Shown: positions 32,118 to 43,254, counted from the first letter of the stretch. The stretch is 64,000 nucleotides of DNA from Plasmopara viticola (GCA_001695595.3 MBPM02000101.1:62001-126000), one strand, 5' to 3'. Notes: a model not told the origin generated them from the sequence alone. Translations and numbers: made by a program.

Positions 32118-32702
32118 GTTTCTTTACAGAAAGTTCGAAAATGCTTCTTTTCCAGCAAGCTTAACGAACTTGGTACCCTCCGAAAAGCGATGATGACATT
32201 GATATACTCAATTTGATATTTGATTAATATAATATTATTCCGCGACAGATAATGTAATAGGCAGACGCTGAAAATGTTCAATAGCAACACACGCGTAGTC
32301 AAAACCTCTTTAAGTTTGGTATAGATTCAATATTTTTTTTTCGATTCTCTTAAGACCGCCGTGATATTAGTCAAATGGCAACGGTGTTACAAAATCCTAC
32401 ACGTACAGTCTGAAAGAAGCACAAGCATAACATGGCTGCTAATACAAGAAAAGCTCATTCCGTAAAGACTGACCTTATGAGCACGCGGCAGCCACCGCTA
32501 ACTTATGGCTTTCTACTCAGCGCCAAAGGAAATATGGTCCATGCATTCATTCACACACATAGCCGACGGCCTCTGTTCCGTAATCCTTCGCCATTTTTCA
32601 CCGATCTTGGTCACTTATACAATTATACTACTACTATTGTATTACAAGCTGTGGACTGTTTCATCTTTTATTTATTATACTTCATTGTATTATTCTGATA
32701 GC
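32118..32702. other. CRN-f upstream block, S spacer and HECT 3' flank
   Basis: CRN leader (32118-32280), S spacer with the longest intact MAANTRKAHSVKTDLM short ORF (from 32432), then the CTACTACTATTGTATTAC AT-rich HECT 3' flank. The short ORF overlaps the antisense of the protease 3' region in other copies. No other gene. Confidence 0.5.
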
Positions 32703-34588
32703 TCAAGACAGACCGAAGCCTGCATTCGACTGAATAGCGTACAGTAGCTTTCGGCGCATGGCCTCTTTATTCGAGTACGCTGGCTGTTCTAACAAGTGTC
32801 TCGGTCGTACAATTGATTAAACAGCTTTATTGACGACACAACTGCCGCAAATAAAACCAGTTCCTTATCGTCCATGCTATCAGCTGAAAGCGTGTTGCTA
32901 GGGCTAATTGTCCAGCACGTGTCGTAGATAAACTGCTTCAAAAACCCTACAACGGTTTGAAGTTCTGCTAAACTTAAAGGCCAAGGCCCGTCGTAAAATG
33001 CTTTATCATCTAGACCCAGAAGCATGTGACTATAGACGACATTGAAAACTATCAGCACTTGCAATATCAACGTCGATAGTACTGTCTGCTCATTGGTGAG
33101 CAAACCTGTAAAATGTTGTGGTGCTATGTTCTTAACTCTGGTTTTAATCCACTGCCACACCTTGCAAACTAAACTTGCGTTGTTGGTGGTGTTGTTATAG
33201 GTGCCAGCATGTTGCTCAACGGTCATTGCACTTAAAAGAGCCAACAAAGCGGCAGGTGGATTTGCAAATTTGGCTGCCACGCTCAGTACGTAGGGTATTC
33301 CAATTGACAACAACACGGTGCTCAAGAAGTGACAGAACCGTGGAACAGCATCCTCATCAGCAACATCTTGCTTATCACCAAGATGGACCAATATGTCAAG
33401 GCATCGTGCACTAAACTTAGAGTGGCAAATTAGCTGCTACTGAAGACGTACGCTCGCCTCGGCTTCACCCAAAGCCATAGTACCACATCGAACTTCCTCG
33501 TCCGATGTTAAAACTCCAGTCGTAAGATACGTCGGGGGAGCGATCGGAACTTCTGCTTCATCCATGTTGTAATCTTCTTCAAGTGCCATAGGACCTTGCT
33601 CGAGTTGCTTTACATCGAACGCCTATTGCACTAACGAGGAAGTCACCAAAACCGACATGATACACGGGACGACTTGAACAAAAGCACTATCGTATGAGCA
33701 AATGCACATTAGCTCAACAACATTGCCAACTACAATCGCGCGTTGCTGCCACAACATCGCTTTTATTGCATAACGATCACAAAATTGCTGTAAAATTTAC
33801 GCCCAGAACAGCCCCGCTGTCATTCCTTGGCAATTACGGTCGTGACCACAAAGCTTGTAAGTATAGAGCTTACTGCACAAGGAGAAAGTAGAATACTCTC
33901 TCCAAATGTCTGATACACGAAAAAATGTGCCTCTGCTGGTCTTGAATCGACCATCGTAGTGTCTGAGCAGCAATGTTCACAACGACTTGAGCCAACCGAT
34001 CGTTCTCCAAACGTGATACACTCTCCCTCGCTTGCTCGTCAATGCACTTGCGCAGTGCATCAAATATCCCATACCTTGTGGTAATAGCTAGGTGATACAA
34101 TACACTCGAGAGTGCCTTTTGTCCTGTAGACGTCGGGTAATCCGAGATATTTGTCAGTGTTTCCAGCAGCAACAAGTACGGGTATGAGACGATCGATGGA
34201 TTCAGCACTGACGTTTTCAACTCCTTTCGCACTAACGTCTGCAGTACAATTTCACACATCCTCGTAACTTGGTACACCCATCACGCATCTTTGTCCACTC
34301 CAAACAAATTTGCTGCTTTCTCACCCTTTAACCAACTCACGAGTACTATAAACACCAAATAATCCTGTGCGCTGCGTATCCTGTCAGTCGACACCTGGTC
34401 CTTCATAGTTTTATGTCTCGCAAAGAGAAAGTGTCGCAGGTAACACTGAAGCTGCACCGTAGGCAACGCTTTATTCTGAATATCGTCGGTTTACACGGTC
34501 TGCGCACGCTGTAGCTCAAACAAGCTGAGTAATTGAGATCTAGCTTGCTCTGCGGCTTGTAAACGGCGGTACTGGGCTTGAATTCGAA
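32703..34588 (-). pseudogene. HECT E3 ligase copy H5 (catalytic region deleted)
   Basis: The last ~95 bp of HECT coding (32703-32797, stop TGA at 32705-32703) are joined directly to the middle region at 32798 (GTCTCGGTCGTAC). About 1.2 kb of HECT domain is missing, including GIDGGGVFKEYMD, ELQMLIGG and the catalytic Cys. The middle is open at 32789-33391. Breaks occur near 33440, 33625, 33790, 33880 and 34277. The TAA at about 34490 and the missing N-terminus are shared with H1 and H3. Confidence 0.85.
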
Positions 34589-35190
34589 ACAGTATCTCCA
34601 TTCTATTCCACTCTACATCCGCTATCCTTGTTCAAGAACGGGAGATGTTGTTTTAAGTCCTTAAAAGACGTTGCTGCTTGCTGCGATGCAATCATCACAC
34701 TAGCACACATGCAAAAATCTTCGCACCACTCATTTTGTCGGATTAAGACTTCACCTTAGCGATTGTCCATTATAGCATAGAAGTGCGTTTATAAAATATT
34801 TCCATGCCTTGTTCTGAGCAGCGTGCCAGATTAGCGATGTACCGAAACCTTGTTCTCCGCATCGCTCCCTTTGTCACTACATAACGCATACTTCCTTGCT
34901 CCCACATAAACGTCGATCAAGCTTTTGATGCCGGATCAGAATTTGACAATTTGCGCTGTGCTGTTGAAGCCTCTGCTGGCAAAGCATGTCTGCTGACTCA
35001 TTGTGGTCCAGGCATTATGATAAATGTGAGGATTAAGAACAGGTGAAGTGGCGATAGGAAAGCTTGATATCCATTAAAATAATTACGTCATTCACTACGA
35101 AGACTGAAATGATGCACTCATCAACCGTCTCTAGCGATTTGTGATAGCTTTCCTGCATTGCGACACTAACCCTGGCACCTTCTCTTAAAT
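34589..35190. other. T spacer (CRN-g 3' flank)
   Basis: Same block as 21657-22255. No supported gene. Confidence 0.5.
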
Positions 35191-35892
35191 CTAGTTCAAA
35201 AAGGTGCCATGCGCGCTACTCAAGCCCAACGTACATACAACCGGCGGCACTCCATCCTTCAAACATTCTTCTTTGTCACCGACACTTTCTCCATAAGGAA
35301 AAACAATAGCAACGAAGACCAAGCTGATGTGATGGAGGATGTTGAAAAAGACTGAGAGCCACCGCGCGATTGCTGTTCTGGACAAGTCAGGCAAACATGC
35401 GTTGAGGTCAGTTTGTTGCAACAACTCTGAAACGATATACATACCTTCCCCAACATCAACACCTTTCGTTTCATCGGTAAGCAGAGAGAAATTTTCATTC
35501 GCAACCGCAACGCTGACATGATCTCTCCCACGTGTATCAACGAGCACGTGAATCACTTTCTCCGTGGGGAAGTTTTTATCGCTCACATCGAAGTAATTTT
35601 TTATAGACCACGTTGGCTGTAACAGTAGTCCTTTCTTCAAATGTTTTTTCTCTATGTCCTCTGGTATCGTCGCATTCTGAAGCCAAACCAAATCGCCGTC
35701 ATCGTGCTTCATCCATTTGCCTTTTTTGTTGCCGTTTTTCTTGGCGAGATAAAGAACGAGCTTGTCCGACGGAAAATCATATTGCGCTTTCGTCTTGATC
35801 TGGTCCTTTAAGGTTGCAACCGATTGCTGGTTGCCTATCTCAACGGCGATTACACGTTCCTCCCCGACAATTGCACAGAACAGCACCACCAT
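35191..35892 (-). CDS. Crinkler-type effector protein, copy g
   Basis: 233 residues. The first-type header (MVVLFCAIVGEE) carries LYLAK at 47-51 and KKNGNKKGKWMKHDDG. The middle block is of WSIKNYFDVSDKNFP type and ends IHVLVDTRG. The C-terminal block is DETKGVDVGEG with LSVFFNILHHISLVFVAIVF, stopping after HGTFLN. Header and C-terminus match CRN-c while the middle matches CRN-b/f, a third mosaic combination. Confidence 0.85.
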   Translation of the reverse strand: MVVLFCAIVGEERVIAVEIGNQQSVATLKDQIKTKAQYDFPSDKLVLYLAKKNGNKKGKWMKHDDGDLVWLQNATIPEDIEKKHLKKGLLLQPTWSIKNYFDVSDKNFPTEKVIHVLVDTRGRDHVSVAVANENFSLLTDETKGVDVGEGMYIVSELLQQTDLNACLPDLSRTAIARWLSVFFNILHHISLVFVAIVFPYGESVGDKEECLKDGVPPVVCTLGLSSAHGTFLN

Positions 35893-36333
35893 GTTTCTTC
35901 ACGGAAAGTTCGAAAATGCTTCTTTTCCAGCAAGCTTAACGAACTTGGTACCCTCCGAAAAGCGACGATGACATTCAGATAGAAGCGATACTTTGTACCA
36001 AAATTTGATATTCGATTAATATAATATTATTCCGCGACAGAGATTGTAATGGGCTGACGCTGAAAATGTTCAATAGCCACACACACGTAGTCAAAACCTT
36101 TCTAAGTTTTCTATAAATTCCAATATCCTTTTTGATTCTCTAAAGACCGAGTCAAATGGTAAAGGTGTTACTTAAGGCTCTGAAAGAAGCACAATGCATG
36201 AATAAAGCTGTTTTTTAACATGGCTGCTAATACAAGAAAAGCTCATTCCGTAAATCTGACCTTATGAGCACGCGGCAGCCACCGCTAACTTATGGCTTTG
36301 TGATTAATGCCAAAGGAATAACGGTCCATGTAT
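35893..36333. other. CRN-g upstream block and S spacer
   Basis: CRN leader and AT-rich block (35893-36080), then S spacer shortened near 36150 (CCGTGATATTAG part missing). No gene. Confidence 0.5.
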
Positions 36334-37546
36334 TCAAACACTCGGCAGATCCGTCTTGTCAACGATCTGAGCGAACGGGAACGGCCCTACAAATTCATAC
36401 TGATTCTGCTTACGCGTCGACTTCTCCACTTCAGTATTGTCGAGGTTCGAGTAAAACACTTTGTTTGCAGCATACGATTGTGCATGCCACTCAGTTTCAA
36501 AGGTGTTTACGTAAAAGTTGCCAAATTGTGCCTTGTATCGCTGCAGCACCTCGTACGGGTAAAAGTAAAAGCCACACACGTCTGGATTATTCTCACAAAT
36601 CTCTTCCGGCACGGGAGATAAGACGTACGCAATCTTCTGTGCCAACATTGGTGGTAAATATAACTCGCTCGAGCTTTCTGTCACCGTATCGAACTCAAAC
36701 AAACACATGCGCAGCATATGGTCGCCCCACCGAGTCGTGTTGCGTACAAAGTACGTGTAAGTGTCATTCATTATACAGAAGTTGGGGTCTGTGCAGCGCA
36801 GGTGCAACGGTTGCAGACTCACCTTCGCGTACAGTTCCGTCTCCTCCGACAGACACGACTCCACACCGCCACCGACAGTGTTCGAACGCTTTATTGGCAA
36901 CGGAATATTCATTCCGGAGTCGCTACGATACTTCACATCAATTACTTCAGTCGTGTTGCCACACTGGTACCAGGTTTCAGGATCATAGCTATTAGAACAC
37001 ATGCTAGCCTCCTCCCAATCTGTAATCTCTTGCATCCAGTATTTGATACTGTGGCTGCCTCGCGCATGCTTAGGTCCGAGCGCAGGGTGGATGCCATCAA
37101 ACCACGAGTTCTTCAGAATAAACTCTCCGGTATATCTTGGCTTTCTTTGAAAGAGATCATTGTAGCCCACTAAAGTCACGACGTGGCCACCCTCAAAATT
37201 CATTACGTCACTTGTTATAAACTCACCGTTCATATTTTAACTTTCTCTGTGGTCGATAGAAATGCAACAAGTCGTCATCGCCAAATGTGGAGGCATAGTG
37301 CACACGAATTCGATAATGGATTGCATCGATCTTGTTTCGAAAGCTCACCTATACATGGGTTGTAGCGCGCCGTGTATGGTGTTGCAGTCATTAATGACAT
37401 GGCTTGACGGTCTTTTATTAGCGCGCGTTTAATCACTCCATTCTCTAATGCTAAGCTCAACGGGTTTCTTTTGCGCGTCAAACCGGCACATACAGTATCG
37501 TTGTCATCATCAGGGTAATAAGGACAGATGGAATGGGGGTAGATTT
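36334..37546 (-). pseudogene. papain-like (C1) cysteine protease, 3' two thirds
   Basis: This is the most complete copy of the protease. The 299-codon frame 36334-37233 has the His-loop EGGHVVTLVGYND, the Asn motif EFILKNSW and a Cys-containing C-terminal extension of about 240 residues ending DLPSV. Upstream frames (37275-37595) carry NPLSLALENGVIKRALIKD, then frame changes near 37345 and 37233. The N-terminal part with the catalytic Cys is absent: the gene is cut at 37546 by the family C copia LTR. Degradation of peptides is expected for intact members. This copy is a relic, although an intron at one of the breaks is possible. Confidence 0.75.
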
Positions 37547-37581
37547 TATAACAATTTGATTGTCGCAGAGCAGAATGGGAA
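37547..37581 (-). repeat. family C LTR end fragment with LINE target duplication
   Basis: TATAACAATTTGATT followed by GTCGCAGAGCAGAATGGGAA (37562-37581). It matches the LTR inner end at 50303-50337 except for one base. The last 20 bp recur at 45795-45814, where the LTR continues. Confidence 0.85.
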
Positions 37582-38014
37582 AATTGGAAGTTCATTAACT
37601 TTTCCGGTTATTCCTAAGCTAAAAATTTCGCTATGATAGTAAACTAAAATATAAAACATTGGCCATGGTTTCCATGGTACTTACACATCCAGACGACTTT
37701 GCCGTAGTGTGTAGGCTTATCGATGCTCAACAGCAACGAAGTACACAGTGAAGTACTTCAAAAGCTGAGTGGCGGAGAGACTAACGATCTGGACCAGTGA
37801 ATGGCGCGGACGGAATCGCAGTGAATAAAGCCCAAAACTCACTTAATACAGTCGCACTTGTGTGGCTATAACAAGCTTGAGTTGCGGGTAAATCTCTGCT
37901 TGAATTCTTGATGCTTCGAAACTTGATAGGTGTGTGATTAATAGCCCATGGTGTCAAAGCCGTGTCTTTAAATTGTATGCCAGTTCGAGTGTAGAACCAA
38001 TCACTAGGGGGAAA

Positions 38015-38700
38015 GCTGATGCGCGAAAACTTGATAGATTGGTCTCATGATGTGTCTTGATAGTCTGCACTTGTGTAGTCTGGATAGAGACAAAGTGTAG
38101 AATCCATGATGATCTTGTTTAGCGTGCAACTGAAGAGAGATCATGCGATGGCGGAGGGCGAAAAACGCCTGAAGGTATTACGTGATCTTGAAGTTGAGTC
38201 AGTGGACTCTAAATTGCGATCGTAGTGTGCACGTCTCGATTTTTCGCAGCATATATAACCGATAAAGGTTTCAAGCTGCTGCCGCACTCGTGGGGTAGTA
38301 GATTTGTGACCGGAAGGTGTAAATGGTGTTTGTAATTTCTTGATCACACTGCGGATAGCTGCTGATGCGCGTTAGGCTTGATATTGTGATGTTGATCGAA
38401 CGTTCTTGAGAAGTCCGCACTTGTGTTGATGACTTGGGAGCCGAAAGTTGACAATCTTGATACTCGTTTAGCGTACAACGAGCAAAGCCATGTATATCGG
38501 GTCCAATGTGGCCGCGGAGACATTACTTGGTCTTGTAAGTTGATTCCGCAGCTTATCTTAGTCGGCTTGACGTTGAGTTGAGATACAACAGACTTCAGCG
38601 AAAGACGTGTGAGAGCGTCCAGAGCGTGAATGATGGCGTATCGATAACGAAAATAGCTTGCAAGTTTCATGCACCATGATCAAAAACTGCGTAAGGCTCT
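38015..38700. repeat. diverged tandem repeat, unit about 348 bp
   Basis: Landmarks recur at near-constant spacing: GCTGATGCGCG at 38015 and 38361 (346 bp); GTTTAGCGTGCAAC at 38117 and GTTTAGCGTACAAC at 38466 (349 bp); TGCACTTGTGTAG near 38066 and CGCACTTGTGTTG near 38416. A further partial unit may precede at about 37855. Confidence 0.6.
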
Positions 38701-38991
38701 CAACCTTATTCGGGGCTTGTGTTTGGTGCGTGGGATAGTCGATTGTATACGACGTCGACGGCAGTCTCGTGCTGCACATTTTCGTCTTGTTCCATAAGAA
38801 GAGTTTGTTAAACGCGACTTTAGGGTGGTTGCTCAAAACTGTAGCTAGCAGTGGCGAGAGTGGACACAAACTTGGATTGTAGAACAGGCAAAGAACCTTC
38901 GTGATAAACTGGCCGGTAGCATGGTCAGCGGAAGCGGGGGGGTTGGTTAGCCTTAAATCCCTAGGGACTATGCAAATAGTCCCGCCCACCT

Positions 38992-39051
38992 AGCAGCTGT
39001 ACTGGATGTCCGCCGGGAAACCGGATGACGGGTTCGAATCCCGTAGCTGTT
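38992..39051 (+). other. tRNA-like fold with a perfect B-box
   Basis: AGCAGCT (38992-38998) can pair over 7 bp with AGCTGTT (39045-39051, one G-T). Between them lie CCGG-GAAA-CCGG (39013-39024) and a canonical T-arm ACGGG-TTCGAAT-CCCGT (39028-39044). GGTTCGAATCC matches the Pol III B-box. The D region is only ~12 nt and the anticodon loop is replaced by a tetraloop, so it is not a normal tRNA gene. It is antisense to the LINE. Confidence 0.45.
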
Positions 39052-39171
39052 AACGTCTTTTGACACCCCCGTTAGAGTGACATTCGTATCCTGATTTCGT
39101 AAGTAGTAGTCGTAGTTGAAGTAGTAAAATAGTAGTAATTTCCATATCCATCTTTGCATAGTAGTTGTAGG

Positions 39172-42100
39172 TTAAGTTGGCGGAAGTGTAGTAATGGTTT
39201 GTGAAAGAAGTGAGTCTTGTTCAACTTCGAAACCATTTTCCACTTGATTTGCCACTTGTATCCATTTTGTGTTGCCTTTCGAAATAGCATGATGTCGAAA
39301 CTGCCTAAAGTGCAGCTTGATGTATGCGTATGCGTGATGACGTACAAACTCTTTTGAAGTTAAGACGTCTGTGTTGTATAGCCGCTTGTTCCGGTGAAGC
39401 CAAAGTGCGCGAAGAACACAGCAGCGAACAATGGTAAAGGCAGCATAGATTGCGTATGTTCCGTATTGTGCAGTGATGTTAGGTTTCATGTTCATTGTGC
39501 CGGGAAAAACAACCATGTGCCATTCAAAGCCTCCAACAATGAGACCTTTGAAAGGCGATAGAAAGTAATCCCATTGATATGCGGCTACTGGACAAGCCCA
39601 AAATAAGTGGCGGGCGTCTTCAATGTCTGTACAACCGTGTATACACAAGTTGGTTGTTATGACATCCGTTCGCCATCGAAACTTGTATCGAAAACCCAAT
39701 GCATTATGTTGTAGTCGAAACTTGAGATCCGAACACACTGGTAGCACATGTCGATCCAGTCGCAACTCAAAGCGCCAAGTTTCATTTGTTGGATTATGTC
39801 CGTGAATGTGAAGCTTGTCGAGTTGTAGCGTAGGGACTTGTGAACCAGAGTGAGTGCGTAATAGTAGTTTCACAAAATCGCGATTTGACATTTCAATGAC
39901 TAATTTGTCAAGAAAAGTCCAAGCGTGATTGGCACACTCTATATTATTTGGCCAATTAGGGCCGTAGTTGGGTCCATGTCGTGGAGCGACCAAATTGAGT
40001 CGCGAAACTGTATCCGATATCAAACGTGATCGCGAAGCAGGCCGGGCAAAGGCATCTTGATTGAGAAGTCCGGTGAGCAACTCTTTAAAAGCAAAGCTTC
40101 CATGACGATCCACAAAATCTTGAAGGCGATTGAACCCCAGTGCCTTGATAAAACCAATAGTACTTTTGTTGACTTCAGCCAGTGGGGTTTTACCCTTACC
40201 GAAAGTGAAGTAAATGTTGTACCAAAGCGGCATTACTTGTACAAATCTCTTCCAATTGGTGGAATTGTGAGAAGTGTGCAAATCTGCCCAAATTCGTAGT
40301 GTAGATCTCCAGTAGTCAGTTAAACCACTATAATTCTCTCCTTTCATGTTCGCGTAAAGTATGTCGAAGCCGGAACCTAGGGATCCCATTGCTCTTGTAA
40401 ATAGTTCAAGTGCCGGAGTGATCCATCGGGGAGGCTTATTTGACCTACAAGTCGCGGCAATCGCATCGCGTAGTGTTTTTAGGTGCATCGCTTGGATGAA
40501 TATCTTGGTAGGTGTTAGCCCAAGTCCACCATTAGAGATACTTGTATAAATCCAATTTTTGTCAAACTTCCCAGCCGCTGCCGTAATATTGTCCGTGTTC
40601 TTCGAGTGAACGAAGTTCCGGATAATTATGTCCACAGTAGCCAATAGGGATGTCGTAATTTTAGTAACACTGGCTGTGTACCAAAGTAGAGGTAAGATGA
40701 TGCTTTGCAAGAGCACCACCTTTCCGCGTAAGGTACGGGCGCGGTACTTCCATATGGCACAGCGCGTACGAACTTTAGCGAGAACGTCACTCAATCTCTG
40801 CTTGGGCGTAACTGTTGCGCCTTGAAGTACACCAAGTAGGACGACGCTATCCGACGGAAGTAGAACTTTAAGACTTGTAGATGCCCGAAGTTGAGTCAGT
40901 TTAGGTATACTAACGTTGTGTGTGAACGGCATGATGCATGTTTTGTCCATGTTCATCCGTAATCCTGATGCCGATGCATAATCTTGAACATGATTTAAAA
41001 ATTCGGTTGTGTAATCGACATCAGCCAAAAGTCCGGTGCAGTCATCGGCGAACGCTAGTAGTAGATGGGGTGCAGATATTCCATCGACATTCAATCCACG
41101 GTCGGCGAACCGAGCACGTAGGTAGTTCATTAGTGGCTCCATAAAGAGCACAAAAAGTCCTGGTGAAAGCGGGTCTCCTTGGCGTACTCCAGCACCAAGT
41201 AGAAACGGATCTCCGGGCGAGTTGTTAAGTAGTAGACTGACTGAGGTCTGGTTGTAAAAGGTCTTGATCCACGCTCGGAATGTTGCACCAAATCCGAAGT
41301 GATGAAGTACCATTTCCAAAGCCGGCCATAGCACGCTGTCAAAGGCTTTAGCAAAGTCGATGAGGACGGCGCATGCGTTTGGATACTTGTACTTGCACAG
41401 CTCTTGTAAATCTTGAAATCGGATTAGCGAGTGACGAATGGATCGATCTGGGACAAAGCCGCTCTGATCTTCGTGAATCAGCGATGGGAGGACGGTTCCC
41501 AGGCGCTTCGCGAGGATCTTGGGGCCAAGCTTGGCATCATGATTTAGTAATGTCAGCGGGCGGTAATTTCCCGGCTGGGACCGGTCTCCTTTCTTGTATA
41601 ACAACGAGAGATGTGCACGTCGCTGAAATTTAGTCATTTTTCCTCTGTATAATTGATTGTCGTGAATAACTTCATAGATCCGCGCCCATACGTTAGGGGC
41701 TAACTTGTAGTACTCAATAGGTAGGCCGTCCGGTCCCGGCGCTTTTCCATTAGTTGATTTCATAATCGCCCAATATAAATCATTAGCCGTGATGGGAGCG
41801 TCTAACAGAGCCTTCTGTGCCGGCGTGACCTTGGCAACTGTATCGCGTAGCTTTTGTGCAAGACGAATCGGTTTGTACGAAGCATTTCGTAGATGGCGTA
41901 GATCGGGAGACGTCGACTGGAATAATTGACCCCAAAATGTACGGTGTCCATTGCCGATTTCAGCGGGGTCTTCCGTTGTCGTTCCGTCGCTACGTCTGAT
42001 CTCAGTGATAGGTGACCTGAGACAATCTTGTTGCGGAGCCCTGAAAAAGTGCTTAGTTGACCGCTCGCTTAAATGTAAGTCGGCCGCAAATTTACTTTCA

Positions 42101-43254
42101 GTGTTCCGCTCTTGGATCGTCTCTCGATACGCCTTGAGATCAGCCTGCGCTTGTTGCAATGCATTCTTGTTATAGTCGGTAGGACTTAGGTTGTGAAGGT
42201 CAAGAGCGTCGTTGACCGCTGTCACCTTTGTAGCCATCTCCCGTGCATCAGCGTGCCGTAGGTCTAGCCACCGTCTGCGTAGATAAATGCAGTCTGATCT
42301 TTTGTGTTCATCCAGCAGGCATCCAGGATTAGATCCATCAAAGTTTCGAATTCGAGCGGCCAGTGTTTCTGCTGACAGTGCGAGAGTCCTGGCAACTTCC
42401 GGATCGCGTAACAGCCAGGGTGGGCATCTCCATGGCGCACGTTTCATCTTGGGAAGAAACTTCGCTTGCAAGGTAAATTTGACTGGTATGTGATCTTCAG
42501 TATGCCATTTTTGATCTCTCACGTGGTTGACTGTAGCCAGATGATCTTGGAGTAGGTCCACCGTCAAAAAGCAGTAGTCAAGCCGATTTTTACGAGTCGG
42601 ACTGGTGTAGTCACGCGTATCGGGATGCACGAATCTCCATGCATCCATTAAGCCTAAAGCATCTAGCCAGTCACCCAGCTCTTCACGACCAGTGCCGGGA
42701 TGTGACTGAGATGGAGAGGCTTGGTCAAGATAATTATCCATAGTGACATTGAAGTCGCCCATAACGATGTGCGCCGCCTGGTTCTCTTCATCCGAATTGT
42801 CGGAAAGGAGGTCCACAGGCAGCGCGCGAAAAAAATCACCACGTCGTGCAGGTTCATCAGGGGCATACAACACATGTAGGTATACCGGTAATTCACCAAG
42901 CGTGGTCTTGAGTAATAAATAACGATTCCGTAACTGTTCTTTGTAGACACGTTTTGTGAGATCTTCAACTTCTTTAAAGGGAGAAGCCGAGGATAAAACA
43001 AGTCCAACTCCATGTCGCTCATTAAAAACGGGGGACGTGGTGTCTGACCAGAAGCAGCGTGCTCCTGAATCGGCTACATGAATAAAATGTTCGCTGGTCT
43101 GTAGTGAGTCTGCTTTATTAAACTTCGTCTCTTGAAAAGCGACCAGCTGATGTTCAGAGAGAAGCCGCTGATACGTAGCCAGTTTGGCTGAATTCAGCCC
43201 ATTTACGTTCAGCGAGACTCCAGTAAAGGCCCAGGCCTCTCTAGAGGTGAGGGT
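39172..43254 (-). CDS. LINE ORF2: APE endonuclease - reverse transcriptase
   Basis: An open frame of 1360 codons. APE-type endonuclease starts at SLNVNGLNSAK with FQETK, YAPDE, VMGDFNVTMDN, RLDYCFL and TEDHIPV. The reverse transcriptase has YRPLTLLN, DFAKAFDS, RQGDPLSPGLF and the catalytic LAFADD (about residue 620-630). A zf-RVT-type Cys/His end follows (CIHGCTDIEDARHLFWACPVA). These nick target DNA and copy the element RNA in place. No ATG occurs in frame before IVMGDFN. The frame overlaps the ORF1 stop by 14 nt in the +1 register, so expression needs frameshift, reinitiation or a non-AUG start. Confidence 0.88.
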   Translation of the reverse strand, partial: TLTSREAWAFTGVSLNVNGLNSAKLATYQRLLSEHQLVAFQETKFNKADSLQTSEHFIHVADSGARCFWSDTTSPVFNERHGVGLVLSSASPFKEVEDLTKRVYKEQLRNRYLLLKTTLGELPVYLHVLYAPDEPARRGDFFRALPVDLLSDNSDEENQAAHIVMGDFNVTMDNYLDQASPSQSHPGTGREELGDWLDALGLMDAWRFVHPDTRDYTSPTRKNRLDYCFLTVDLLQDHLATVNHVRDQKWHTEDHIPVKFTLQAKFLPKMKRAPWRCPPWLLRDPEVARTLALSAETLAARIRNFDGSNPGCLLDEHKRSDCIYLRRRWLDLRHADAREMATKVTAVNDALDLHNLSPTDYNKNALQQAQADLKAYRETIQERNTESKFAADLHLSERSTKHFFRAPQQDCLRSPITEIRRSDGTTTEDPAEIGNGHRTFWGQLFQSTSPDLRHLRNASYKPIRLAQKLRDTVAKVTPAQKALLDAPITANDLYWAIMKSTNGKAPGPDGLPIEYYKLAPNVWARIYEVIHDNQLYRGKMTKFQRRAHLSLLYKKGDRSQPGNYRPLTLLNHDAKLGPKILAKRLGTVLPSLIHEDQSGFVPDRSIRHSLIRFQDLQELCKYKYPNACAVLIDFAKAFDSVLWPALEMVLHHFGFGATFRAWIKTFYNQTSVSLLLNNSPGDPFLLGAGVRQGDPLSPGLFVLFMEPLMNYLRARFADRGLNVDGISAPHLLLAFADDCTGLLADVDYTTEFLNHVQDYASASGLRMNMDKTCIMPFTHNVSIPKLTQLRASTSLKVLLPSDSVVLLGVLQGATVTPKQRLSDVLAKVRTRCAIWKYRARTLRGKVVLLQSIILPLLWYTASVTKITTSLLATVDIIIRNFVHSKNTDNITAAAGKFDKNWIYTSISNGGLGLTPTKIFIQAMHLKTLRDAIAATCRSNKPPRWITPALELFTRAMGSLGSGFDILYANMKGENYSGLTDYWRSTLRIWADLHTSHNSTNWKRFVQVMPLWYNIYFTFGKGKTPLAEVNKSTIGFIKALGFNRLQDFVDRHGSFAFKELLTGLLNQDAFARPASRSRLISDTVSRLNLVAPRHGPNYGPNWPNNIECANHAWTFLDKLVIEMSNRDFVKLLLRTHSGSQVPTLQLDKLHIHGHNPTNETWRFELRLDRHVLPVCSDLKFRLQHNALGFRYKFRWRTDVITTNLCIHGCTDIEDARHLFWACPVAAYQWDYFLSPFKGLIVGGFEWHMVVFPGTMNMKPNITAQYGTYAIYAAFTIVRCCVLRALWLHRNKRLYNTDVLTSKEFVRHHAYAYIKLHFRQFRHHAISKGNTKWIQVANQVENGFEVEQDSLLSQTITTLPPT

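Larger units (their letters stand above)
37582..39171 (-). other. LINE 3' region, non-coding
   Basis: 1.6 kb between ORF2 and the target duplication with no supported gene. It holds a CCATGGTTTCCATGG hairpin (37663-37677), a diverged ~348-bp tandem repeat (38015-38700), a perfect 8-bp stem with GCAA loop (38964-38983) and a tRNA-like fold (38992-39051). It may be the LINE 3' UTR or include an older insert carried along. Confidence 0.5.

Noticed and set aside
38558..38989. 143-aa minus-strand ORF in the LINE 3' region
   Set aside because: No recognisable motif, lies in the tandem-repeat and hairpin region, composition unlike the LINE ORFs.
38992..39051. Functional tRNA gene
   Set aside because: T-arm and acceptor-like stem are good, but the D arm is too short and the anticodon arm has a 4-nt loop. 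Reported as tRNA-like only.
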